A DNA stretch of 64,000 bases from Sphaerulina vaccinii (lineage: Eukaryota; Ascomycota; Dothideomycetes; Mycosphaerellales; Mycosphaerellaceae), in NCBI GenBank assembly GCA_022570795.1, contig JAKUDP010000004.1:310001-374000 (forward strand), read 5' to 3'. The first letter of the stretch is position 1. The number at the start of each line of letters is the position of its first letter. A model generated the notes under the pieces. It saw only the letters and a list, made by a program, of their open reading frames with translations. It did not search any database and was not told the origin of the DNA. Of this stretch, positions 10,989-20,349 are shown piece after piece. Position numbers and translations under genes: made by a program.

Positions 10989-12224
10989 TTACTCTCTGAC
11001 GAACAAACTGGCCATACCCATCCCCGTTCCAATACACATGCTGACAACACCGACTTGCTCTCCTTGCCTCGCAAGTTCTGGCAATAGTGTTGCCAACTGC
11101 CGGCCGCCTGTAGCACCGAGTGGATGACCCAGTGCGATAGCTCCTCCCTTGGGATTGACCTTCGCCTGATCAATGCCAAGCTCTCTCACGCAGTAAACAG
11201 CTTGCGATGCGAACGCCTCATTGATCTCCCAAATACCAACCTCCTCTTTCGAGATACCAGTATAGCTCAAAAGCTTCGGTATGGCAAGAGCAGGTCCGAT
11301 ACCCATCTCATCAGGTTTACATCCCACGACTTGTGTACCAGCCCACTTTCCGATGATGTGAGATGTCAAGCCAAGTTCGTTTGCTGTTGATCTCCTCATC
11401 ATAAGACATGCGGCAGCACCATCACTGACTTGTGAGCTGTTTCCTGCAGTCGTGGCTCCATCACTTTTGAAAGCAGGTTTCATCGTCCCTAACTTCTCGA
11501 CTGTAGAACCAGCTCTTATCCCATCATCCTTCGATATCGTGACTTCCTCTGACACTTCAGGATGTTCGGGGTCAGGTACAGTTCTCGTTTTCACGCTCAC
11601 GATTTCCGAGTCGAAGAGTCCATCCTTTTGCGCTTTCGCTGCTTTCAAATGCGACGAGACGGCGAATTCATCTTGTTCGGATCGTGACACACCATATCGG
11701 GAGGCGACGTTCTCAGCTGTGATTCCCATACTCATTATACAATCTTTTGCATCTTTCACCTCACTCTCCTTCAACTCAGACCAAAGCTGAGTAGGTATTG
11801 CTCGAGAACCATAATTCTTCGTCATACTCTCCATCCCACCTCCAATGCCTACATCGATCTCTCCTACTCTGATAGCATTCGCTACACCAGTAATCGCCGC
11901 AAGTCCGGAACTACAAGCTCGATTCACAGTCTGGAAAGTACTCGTGTTGGGAAGACCAGCGTGGAGAGATGCCATGCGACCTGCTTTACTCCCACCGAGC
12001 TCTGAGAGTACTGTTCCTATCTGAATGTCTTGGATCTTGCTAGGATCGAGATTGGGGGTTGCGGCGAGAGTGGCTTTGAGGACGTGAGAGAGAAGTTCGT
12101 GGTCGTGGGTATCCTTGAATCCGCCTTTCTTCGCTCGAGTTACGGGTGTTCGCAAAGCAGATAGTATGACCACATCGTCTGCATGCTTTTGGAGGATGTT
12201 CTTCAAGCCTTTCTGTAGCGCCAT
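10989..12224 (-). CDS. 3-ketoacyl-CoA thiolase / acetyl-CoA acyltransferase
   Basis: Thiolase-superfamily enzyme of 411 residues on a single exon, ATG at 12224. It cleaves 3-ketoacyl-CoA in beta-oxidation, or works as an acetoacetyl-CoA thiolase. Seen directly: nucleophilic Cys in NRACSSGLAAI (C104), the GNSSQVSDGAAA segment typical of peroxisomal-type thiolases, His in GHPLGATGGR (H367) and the second catalytic Cys in SMCIGTGMG (C397). The GNSSQVSDG type points to the beta-oxidation class. The N-terminus (MALQKGLKNILQKHADD) resembles the PTS2 region of fungal thiolases but does not fit the strict RLx5HL pattern, and there is no C-terminal SKL (it ends LFVRE). Peroxisomal location is therefore plausible but not shown. 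Confidence 0.92.
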   Translation of the reverse strand: MALQKGLKNILQKHADDVVILSALRTPVTRAKKGGFKDTHDHELLSHVLKATLAATPNLDPSKIQDIQIGTVLSELGGSKAGRMASLHAGLPNTSTFQTVNRACSSGLAAITGVANAIRVGEIDVGIGGGMESMTKNYGSRAIPTQLWSELKESEVKDAKDCIMSMGITAENVASRYGVSRSEQDEFAVSSHLKAAKAQKDGLFDSEIVSVKTRTVPDPEHPEVSEEVTISKDDGIRAGSTVEKLGTMKPAFKSDGATTAGNSSQVSDGAAACLMMRRSTANELGLTSHIIGKWAGTQVVGCKPDEMGIGPALAIPKLLSYTGISKEEVGIWEINEAFASQAVYCVRELGIDQAKVNPKGGAIALGHPLGATGGRQLATLLPELARQGEQVGVVSMCIGTGMGMASLFVRE

Positions 12225-13227
12225 GATCGCGTTCGTGGTATGAGATATGCGTTTGGCAATCAGAGAGCTATGCTCAAGCTCACGCGTCCAGTGATTGTGT
12301 ATTTGGCTAACAGGAGGGAGAGGTACAGCAGGATGAGGAGGATGGCTAAGATTGAGAGGAGTAGGTAGAATGAGAACGGAGACCTACGGTTCATACTACT
12401 TTCGCGAGCGAGAATAACATCAATGCCCTGTTGCTTCAACGAGACGATGTCGGAGAGGAGAGGAGAGCTCGGATGTGGTGGACGGCATCGTCGGCTGAGG
12501 ACCTGGCGATGGGAATGACTTTATCCGATGCATTGACAACAACCCAACAACTTCACTTCTTTCTTTCGTCTCACATCCTCTCTGAAATATACACAAAGCG
12601 ACATGTGCGATGTGTTCTGGGCGAACCGATAGCGATGGCGTACAGTGAACAGTCGACGACAGACTCCTTCTCATTGTTCAATGGTCGCCATAGACTGCTT
12701 GGGCAGAGGGTTGAAAGTGTACAGTGACTCTAAACTGCTAACCATTCAAAATAAGGAGCACTGAGCGCTGAAGAAATGCCTGATTATCGCTTTCGATGGT
12801 GATATCGATGAGGTGAGGTCAGCTCCATGGCTCTTTCCGATTTTTCGCACGACAAAATCAGCAAGAACGCTTTCGAGTCCTGTATCAAGTACTCGCTCAT
12901 CTCCTGAGCATTCGAGGAGCGGTCCGGGCATCTGCAAGCTCGTCTCTCGTCGACTGATACGCGAACAGTTGAGGTTGATAGATCTTGGTCCACTACGGAG
13001 TGTCGGGCCACTATCTATGTGACCGACACGAGGAAAGAGGCTGTGTTAATGGCTGTCTAAGAGGTACAGTTGTCGATGTCTGCCATGGTACTGACAATCC
13101 AAGCTTTGTGGTTAGAAGGTTGCCCGTATTAGAGATGGAGCTGCTATCTGGCCGGTCTGCTCTGCGATCTACTACGCTTATGAGATCGCACACCTGGCGT
13201 TATTGGGATCTTGTCGACCTTCCAGAG
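12225..13227. other. Intergenic region, no gene recognised
   Basis: About 1 kb between the divergent thiolase and the next gene. Short open frames are present but start at non-ATG codons or show no conserved feature. Pyrimidine/purine-rich stretches around 12300-12370 probably belong to the thiolase promoter. Confidence 0.5.
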
Positions 13228-14230
13228 ATGACTGGGGACCAAACAGACCCACCTAGATACCAGCTTGCTCAACAGAGTGACAGCGTCAATGGACGGATAC
13301 TCAGAATCAAGCACTTCTCCTGGAACACACGTTACGATCCTGCTAAGGTCTCTGCTGAGGCGGAAGACCTCGCATGGTTCCTTATCGATGTCCTGGCTGT
13401 TGATTATGACACTGGCAAAAGACTATCAAGCAAGATGTACGAACGACATCTCAGGTACACGAAGATCGCGATACAGCTGCGTCTTGAGGCGATGACTCAG
13501 GATGTTGCACATCCCTCTGCGCGCTCGCAATTGCTGGAGGAGCTTTTCTGCTTGACCTCAATCCAGCGCAAGCTAGCCTCACCTGCGACAGTACAAAATG
13601 TCTTCACGGACCTACAGACGATCCTTCATGGACCAGCCAAAGAGCTGGGCATACTGCCTGAGATTATCGACACGATACTGAGTCGTTATGCGAAGTATAC
13701 ATCCCCAGACGGCTCGCGATACATCGGTTGTAGACAAGGGGTTCTTCACGAGCTTGGTGTCGATGGCCTCGCGGAGAAGATCAGCTGGGACTGGATGCAA
13801 ATATCAAGGTAAGCATCTCCGAGTGTCTCGCAGAGCTTGAGCCTGCCATGACGACGAGCTCAAGGACAGACCTGCTGAGACGCAATCGTCCTTTTCAGAG
13901 ATGCTTGCTTACCTACTCTTCAGGGCACTAGAGAGGCTCGGAACATCGGCAGACGCGAAGAACACTGGCTAGGATCTAGTGACGCACATCATCGGCATAC
14001 TGACTGTCGCACGAGCGATGTTGCCCTTAGGTCACATTGGGCGGTACCTCATTGAAGCCATGGTCCAGCTGGGCACGAAGAGAAAGATCTGGGAGCATGT
14101 TCGCGCGCGGTTGCACAGTGGACATCCTGCCGGCTTCAGTCCATGGCCATACACACCTTCGGCGGACGCACTAAATTTGTCGAGAGAGATTGTTGCTGAA
14201 GTCAAGGGTGACCCTCCTCCTTACTCATGA
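13228..14230 (+). pseudogene. Uncharacterised fungal protein, copy A, interrupted by an in-frame TAG
   Basis: Product unknown. It is clearly a paralog of the intact gene at 53222-53923: shared landmarks include EDLAWFLIDVLAVDY versus IDLAGFLLQVLEIDY, and ELGILPEIIDTILSRY versus ELDVLPEVVEMVLAHF. Exon 1 is 13228-13808 (ATG chosen to match the paralog start; an in-frame ATG at 13135 is an alternative). A 115 bp introner-like intron at 13809-13923 follows. Exon 2 then reads 16 codons into TAG at 13970-13972. The same frame stays open after the stop to 14230 and still resembles the paralog's C-terminus (HIIGILTVARAML versus LLAGIVETTRMYV). It is therefore either a pseudogene by one nonsense change or a protein truncated to ~209 residues. 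Confidence 0.6.
13809..13923 (+). mobile_element. Introner-like intron 1 (in unknown gene copy A)
   Basis: 115 bp GT-AG intron, about twice the usual length here. It carries TTTCAGAGATGCTTGCTTAC at 13893-13912 with CTTAC as branch point, and upstream blocks GCCTGCCATGACGACGAG and AGCTCAAGGACAGACC that recur in introns at 23521-23633 and (on the minus strand) 48798-48944. The paralog at 53.2 kb has no intron at this place. Confidence 0.65.
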
Positions 14231-14584
14231 GCTGGTCTCGCAAAGCGATTTCCTCGGCATAGAGTCCGCATACCTATCCTCGCGTCAAGCAACCAAACGT
14301 CGGAAAGTTGTGATCAGGTCGAAATCATCTCCGTTGACTCGCGAGCACTAGGCCATTGTGTCCTAGGACAGAGCGCATTGCTCTTTTGACACAGTACTCA
14401 GAGAGCGGTCCCAATATTTGACCGCATGTCACGAGCTATCCCACTCGCTGCAAGAGAAGCTTGAAGCTGGTGAGAAAGGCTAGCTGCACTCGCATGGCAA
14501 ATATAACTCTATATGTGTACAATATGAGAAGCGAAAGAATCCCAACCCCACCTAGCTGATGATCAACACCTGCACTTCCTCGCC
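14231..14584. other. Intergenic, no gene recognised
   Basis: 354 bp between convergent genes; no coding, RNA or repeat signal seen. Confidence 0.4.
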
Positions 14585-15422
14585 TTACATCCCAAACAGA
14601 CTACCGAAAGCACTGCTCGTCGTAGCCGTTGCCGCAGCTGCAGTCGTCGTTCCCGTCGTCGTTCCCGTGCTTGTCGTCGACCCACTGCTAATCGTCCCCT
14701 CCAAGAACTCCACAGCAGCATCGACATCCTCAGTATATGTCAAATGACCTGCAGTAACACTCAAACCACCTCCACAGACTCCATCGTCCGCATTGCAAAA
14801 GACCTTCGTCTGTGCTGCAGGGTAGTTGGGAATCTCCCCATTGTTCTGCTCATTCTTGGTGTAGCCGTATAGGACAACGCCTTTGACTTGTGCTTGGGCT
14901 GTGGAGTCGAGGGAGCCGACTGCGGAGGCCATGAGAGCTGCGCCTTGCCTAGGACGTGTTAGATTAGTGAGACAGAAGTTGGGTGAAGCTTACGAATAGC
15001 CTCCTGCCACGATAGCAGCATCAGGACATTGACTCTTCGCCAAGGCGAACATCTTAGCAGCTTCATCCAGACCTGCTTGGCTGGTTCCGACGGTAGAGAC
15101 GTTGTCGGCGACGGAAGCTGTGTAGCCTCCTCCAACACCTTGGCAGATTGTGTTTGAGCTTGCTGATTTGAGGCCGGAGCAAGTTGGTGGACCGACTGTA
15201 GAGCCCTGATATTACTGTCAGTAATTGCGAGGAAGATGAGCTCGGTTAACCGCTGACCATGTTGCCTGTCTCCGTGGATCCTCTGGCGAAGATGAAGATT
15301 ACATCGCCGCAGGAGCCGTCTTCGAGTTCGCTGGAGGTTGAGGAACCGAGTTGACGGCGAGTGATTGGCTTGCTGTTGACGACGGCTGCTAGGAGCCAGA
15401 GGGTCATTGTTGAGGACTTCAT
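14585..15422 (-). CDS. Secreted cutinase
   Basis: Cutinase-family serine esterase (CE5-type alpha/beta hydrolase) that hydrolyses plant cutin polyester outside the cell. Three exons: 15422-15258, 15205-14994 and 14948-14585; introns of 52 bp (15206-15257) and 45 bp (14949-14993); 246 residues. A signal peptide is visible (MKSSTMTLWLLAAVVNS), followed by a short basic propeptide (ITRRQLG). The family landmark FARGSTETGNMGSTVGP is restored only by splicing. Catalytic triad: S126 in GGYSQGAAL, D181 in CNADDGVC, H194 in AGHLTY. Four cysteines around C177/C184 and the core fit the usual disulfides. The C-terminus carries a ~30-residue Ser/Thr/Ala tail (about residues 212-246) not found in minimal cutinases. 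The first intron has an unusual GTCAGC donor. Confidence 0.95.
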
Positions 15423-16256
15423 CTTGGAAAGAGTGGTCGCTTGTTGGATCTGGGAAGCTGTTATAAGTGAAAGTAGGAGTGCTGTGCTGGGCAAATGATT
15501 GTGTGTGTGGTATGAACGAATGTGGTTGCTGCTTGATGTCTGCTTCGAAACTTGGGCTTCCTCGTGGCATATATACTGACGATTGACAAGGCGAGAGGCT
15601 GCTCGTTCGGGTAATCGCATAGCTGTGACTACTCAGCAGAACATGCCAATGCTATCGTGCCGTCAGAGTGTGGCGATGGCTTGTTCGTGAAACCAGTCAC
15701 CGGAGGGTTTTCCACGAGTCGAAGCGTGTATTGACAATCGTCTACCTCGGTCGACCAGACTTGACAGGTCGAAGGCTGATGTGGCAATGTTGTGCCGAAG
15801 AGCCAAAAGAGATTGAGTGTGCGTACAAGCTCATGCCTGTCGAGTTGGGTGTAGCATCGTAGTACCACTGACTCCTTCAGGTGCAGATAGAGCACAATGG
15901 CGTTGTTTGATTAGTTTCAACTTCGAAGTCATATCGGCTGGACATATTCGGACAAGTGTCCCTGATAGGACTGATCAGGAATGATCTCCTAGATTGGCGA
16001 TTTCGTATTGAAAAGGTCGCACAAAAGTCGGTACGTGATGCATCTGAAACGGTATTTCTGCATCTGGCCGCGGGTATACTTCGGCTGAGTCTTCAAGATC
16101 AGATCGTCCTGCGTCCTGCTCCAGCAGCCAGATAACTGATAGCCGATCTTCGCGCGTCGTTGCTAGGTTTGAATTGTTCCTTCGTGGCCTTGGCTGAAAG
16201 TAGCACTATTTTCGCTCTTGAAGCACGCTCCTGTCCAGCCAGTCACCTTGCAACTC
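15423..16256. other. Intergenic region upstream of cutinase
   Basis: About 830 bp with no gene recognised. It holds the cutinase promoter and the 3' flank of the F-box gene on the right, which is on the same strand. Confidence 0.4.
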
Positions 16257-17354
16257 TCATAGCATACCTCCTGCCACTTCCCGCCGCCGTTTCTTCTGCT
16301 GGTTTGTCTTCCTATCCTTCTTCGGCATCAGGAATATGCCTCCTCCAATGTCGAAACCATCTTCGGTAGTCCATTGGGATTGAATCAAATTGTCTCTGTA
16401 CTGGCTGGTGTTGATAGCGTTTTCGACATCACATACCTTGATCCCCTCTGTCTTGTTCACGATTGTGAAGCGTGTAAGTTTCGTGAAATAATGCTCCCCG
16501 TCACACTCGCTGCCCGAACACTCGCATCCAGAAGAATCGTCATCGGGGGGGTTCTTGTTCGACGGACCGTAGCTATCGAGATGAGTGGGCGGTGGCTGCG
16601 TGACATACATGCGACGCCATGAGGGTTCTGGATCGCCGTGCTGAGTCTGACTTGTCTGCAACACATTCTCGTGGAAGTATACTATGGTCATCGGCGTGTT
16701 GTCTATTGTCGAGCTCAACTTCAGGTTGTCCGTGTCGCTTCTGTGCCACCGAAAGACCACGAGTGGGTTGAGCTTGGCATCTTGCAAAAGGAAATGTGTC
16801 TTGGCTTCAGCTTCGCTCAGGCGATGGTCAGCAGTGACTTTGACGAGTTCACTGATGGACGGAGAACCATAAAACGATCTCTGCCCTGGTGAAGGCGTCC
16901 AGAACCTTGGTGGAGCCTTCCAGGAGAAATATGCCTTTCGAGGTTTGAAGAACAGGTTTTGTTGAAGGACCTCTGAACCGGCGATGACTGCCTGCCACTT
17001 GTGGCACACGCGTTGCGAAAGCAAGAGATCGCGCATTGGCAGCATTTCAAGAATCATCTCGAGCATCTCCACCGAAGAGGGGCGATATGGCAGACGGTGT
17101 GTCTCGTATGTGCCATCTCCTCGAAAGTGTCGAAGAACTCGTCATCGCTCTCATCAGCGGTGCAAGACGCTCCTGGTTTTCGGATCGGAGAGTGGTCCTC
17201 GATGGCCTTCGTGATGCTTCCTGGATCGGCGGCTGTGGTGCGAACTTTCTAAGTGTGTGTCAGTAGAGCCTCCCTGTCAGTGGCGAAGGTGACGAACCTT
17301 TGCTGCGAATAGATCTGCCATGGCTGTGGTCATCTTGCGCTTGAGACCTTGCAT
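16257..17354 (-). pseudogene. F-box protein of a local family, with an apparent frameshift in the N-terminal region
   Basis: F-box proteins recruit substrates to SCF ubiquitin ligases. The main frame (ATG 17066 to stop 16257) has the F-box core EMILEMLPMRDLLLSQRV followed by HKW, then SWRRMYVTQPP shared with the genes at 61.1 and 62.7 kb, a Cys/acidic patch (DDDSSGCECSGSECDGE) and a basic KKRRR tail. Starting at 17066 truncates the F-box by several residues. The upstream frame, starting at ATG 17354 (MQGLKRKMTTAMADLF) with a 49 bp intron at 17249-17297, encodes an acidic stretch (ESDDEFFDTFEEM). It would join the F-box if one base were shifted near 17072-17080 (C-rich GCCCCTCTTCGG). So this is a frameshifted gene, an assembly error, or a shorter protein from 17066. 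Confidence 0.6.
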
Positions 17355-17549
17355 CGCGAATGTAGGTCAAGAGATTGGTCGATTGAATGATGAAGAAGGA
17401 AAGCAAACAGATGCGTAAAGTCGACACGTAACTCTGTCGGTTCTCGGCAAGCAGGCAGCAGACAGTGGAGTGAATGAAGGCGATGTGCTTCGCGAAAGGT
17501 TTCTTGTCACTTACGCGAGTACCAATTGGCTTCCGCTATGTCCCACCAC

Positions 17550-18311
17550 TCACTTCTTGCCTTTGCCCTTCTTTTTCTTCTTCTTGCTCAGCAGCTCATC
17601 AAGATAACTCGTAGCCTTCCTCTTCTTCGGCGGAGCCTCCTCTTCACTTTCTGCTGGCGGTTCCTGATGTGCTTGACTCGTACCATTCTTCATGGCTTCG
17701 ATCGTAGCAGCATCTTCCCTTGGGTCTGGCGGCTCAGCGTCCTCGTCGATAGGTGTCACACCTCTCCTCCCACTTCCACCGGTGGCATATGCGGGCAGAT
17801 TTCTGTCCCTCGTCACCTGCTTTCCAGTGAAAGTCGCAGCTCGACCAGGTTCATCTTCATCCTCGCTGTCGTCCTCTACAGGCTTTGGCGCGCCTGCTTT
17901 TGTGCTTGTAGGAGCACCATTCACAGGTATCGGAGCAACACGTCCTAGCGCGATATTGCTTTTAGTCTGTCTCGCCTGCGCCTGTTCATTTCTCTTCGCG
18001 GCAGCGGCTTTCTTGCCCAGCAGCTGTTCGAGCAGTTTGTCATTTGAGGAAGCATGTCGCTTCTTCAGCACACCGTCGACTTCAAATTCGCTGTCCTTGG
18101 GCGCAGTTCCCAGACCTGAGCTCTCGGTCATGCCTACAAAATCATCCTCATCGTCGTCTTCCGCGGGAGTGCTGGAGGAAGTCTGTGCGCCAGATTTTGG
18201 CAGCCATGATTGCAGCAGTTTTTGGCTTCTGGCTTGAGCAATGTTGACTCTGCTGAGCCAGATGTCGGCTTCGGTGATCTGTTCGTCGGCCATGACAGAG
18301 TCCTTGGCCAT
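17550..18311 (-). CDS. DUF3245-type conserved protein (probable nuclear/nucleolar)
   Basis: 253 residues, one exon, ATG at 18311 (a second ATG is at 18293). The N-terminal block EADIWLSRVNIAQARSQKLL with SWLP is the signature I associate with the fungal DUF3245 family, whose function is not settled. The rest is low-complexity: an acidic run (PAEDDDEDDF), KKAAAAKRNEQAQ, a second acidic run (DDSEDEDEPG), then PPKKRKATSYLDELLSKK ending in a long lysine run (SKKKKKKGKGKK). Basic and acidic blocks with PKKRK suggest nuclear import and nucleic-acid binding. Its start lies only ~185 bp from the divergent succinyl-CoA ligase gene. Confidence 0.7.
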   Translation of the reverse strand: MAKDSVMADEQITEADIWLSRVNIAQARSQKLLQSWLPKSGAQTSSSTPAEDDDEDDFVGMTESSGLGTAPKDSEFEVDGVLKKRHASSNDKLLEQLLGKKAAAAKRNEQAQARQTKSNIALGRVAPIPVNGAPTSTKAGAPKPVEDDSEDEDEPGRAATFTGKQVTRDRNLPAYATGGSGRRGVTPIDEDAEPPDPREDAATIEAMKNGTSQAHQEPPAESEEEAPPKKRKATSYLDELLSKKKKKKGKGKK

Positions 18312-18496
18312 GTTGTTATTGTAGGTGCAGTGGTTCAGTAGAAGTTGTATATAGCGGCTAGTGCTGTCGGGAGGAGACGGAGGTGAGATGTGGTCCACTG
18401 GGAAGCTCAGAAGCAAGAACAGAGAGCTTCGACTACGCTCAACAACACCACCACCCCTTCTTCTTTGCTACTCTTCTTCCATACCACGGGCCCAGC

Positions 18497-19933
18497 ATGT
18501 TCAAGGTCGCCCGTAGCAGCAGGCAACTTGCCTCTGCGTTCCAGGTCAGTCTTCTCCTCAAGTCTAGATAAGGCCAACAGGGATGCAAACTGAATACTTT
18601 CTTGCTGCTGATAGAGCCCTCTGCGCCAACAAGTGCGCAACCTCTCCATCCACGAGTACCGCTCCGCCCAGCTTCTCGACTCATATGGCATCGGCGTCCC
18701 CAAGGGCAGCGTGGCCCACAATGCAAAGGAGGCAGAGGAGGTCGCAAAGACCATCGGCGGAGAGGACATGGTGATAAAGGCACAAGTCCTTGCTGGTGGT
18801 CGTGGAAAGGGCCACTTCACCAACGGCTTCAAGGGCGGCGTGCGCATCGTCTACAGCCCGCGTGAAGCCTCCATTCTCGCCGACCAGATGATCGGCCAGA
18901 AGCTCATCACCAAGCAGACCGGCGAGAAGGGCAGAATCTGCAACAGTGTCTACATTGTCGAGCGCAAGTTCGCCCGACGTGAGTTCTACCTGGCCATCCT
19001 CATGGACCGCGCCACTCAGGGACCTGTCATTGTCGCTTCCAGCCAGGGAGGTATGGATATCGAGACTGTTGCAAAGGAGAGCCCAGACGCGATCATCACC
19101 ACACCCATCGACATCCATAAGGGCGTCACAGATGAGATTGCACGAGACATCGCGACCAAGCTCGGATTCAGCGAACAATGCATCGAAGACGCAAAGGACA
19201 CCATTCAGAAGCTCTACAAAGTCTTCCAGGACAGGGACGCTACACAAATCGAGATCAACCCACTTTCCGAGACCTCAGACCACAAGGTGCTCTGCATGGA
19301 CGCCAAGCTCAACTTCGACGACAACGCAGAATTCCGCCAAAAGGAAGTCTTCAACTGGCGCGATCCTTCCCAAGAAGACGCCGATGAAGTCAAGGCAGGC
19401 GAGTCCGGTCTCAACTTCATCAAGCTCGACGGTGACATCGGATGTCTCGTCAACGGTGCCGGTCTTGCCATGGCCACCATGGACATCATCAAGCTGAACG
19501 GCGGTGCACCAGCAAACTTCTTGGACGTCGGAGGTGGTGCTACTCCTGAAGCGATTCGACAAGCTTTCGACCTTATCACATCGGACCCTAAGGTTACAGC
19601 TATCTTCGTCAACATCTTTGGTGGTATCGTGCGATGTGACGCTATTGCCAAGGGTTTGATCAGCGTTGTCGAGAGCATGAACCTGAGAACGCCTGTTATT
19701 GCGAGATTGCAGGGTACCAACCACGAGGCTGCGGCGAAGCTGATTAATGAGAGTGGATTGAAGATTTTCAGCATTGATGACCTACAGACTGCCGCGGAGA
19801 AGAGTGTGCAGTTCAGCAAGGTTGTGAAGATTGGTGAGTTCCGAGCGCATCCCTCCGACGGGGACATATGCTAACTTCTAACTTTCTAGCACGCGACATC
19901 GACGTTGGTGTCGAGTTCACTTTGGGCATATAG
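18497..19933 (+). CDS. Succinyl-CoA ligase beta subunit, mitochondrial
   Basis: TCA-cycle enzyme converting succinyl-CoA and ADP/GDP to succinate and ATP/GTP in the mitochondrial matrix. Exons 18497-18544, 18615-19833 and 19890-19933; introns 70 and 56 bp; 436 residues. Exon 1 gives a basic mitochondrial presequence (MFKVARSSRQLASAFQ) spliced to SPLRQQVRNLSIHEYRS, where the mature protein begins. ATP-grasp features include VIKAQVLAGGRGKGHF and the Mg-binding region QIEINPLSE; the CoA/phosphate-side domain includes GLAMATMDIIKLNGG and FVNIFGGIVRCDAIA. The acceptor at 18614 is the one that keeps frame. The last exon encodes only ARDIDVGVEFTLGI. The annotation is secure; nucleotide specificity cannot be read off. 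Confidence 0.95.
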
Positions 19934-20349
19934 ATGGATGGGTAGCATATTGCGCTTCAGCTGCTTGTTACTAACGGCCAGGCAGTACTGTACTTTTGTT
20001 CTATATCAGGCATAACTGTGATACCAGATCTTCAGAAACGGAAGCAGCGACGACTACCAGCAGCACATCATACTACTAATGAGTTACAGAACCGATATGC
20101 TCACTGCGAATCTGTATCTGGCGAGGTCTCCCTACACTCGACTCAGGATGAAGCGCGATGTGCTAGACACGGACTTGGTCTTGGGCGCTGCTATAAGCGT
20201 CTGACTGAGTGTGTCTGGGATCTGGAACCACTTGTGAACACAGGTGTCAATGCTCAGCAGAGTATATAACCTGGAGTCGAAGGCTCAAGCGTAGCGATGC
20301 TTGCATTTACCGTACGAGCTGGACCTTGGACGACTAGTCACTGCTAGAT
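19934..20349. other. Intergenic, no gene recognised
   Basis: 416 bp between the ligase gene and the FMO pseudogene. No coding or RNA signal seen. Confidence 0.4.

Noticed and set aside
18601..18640. Acceptor at 18633 for exon 2 of succinyl-CoA ligase beta
   Set aside because: It puts VRNLSIHEY out of frame; the acceptor at 18614 keeps frame and gives a sensible presequence.
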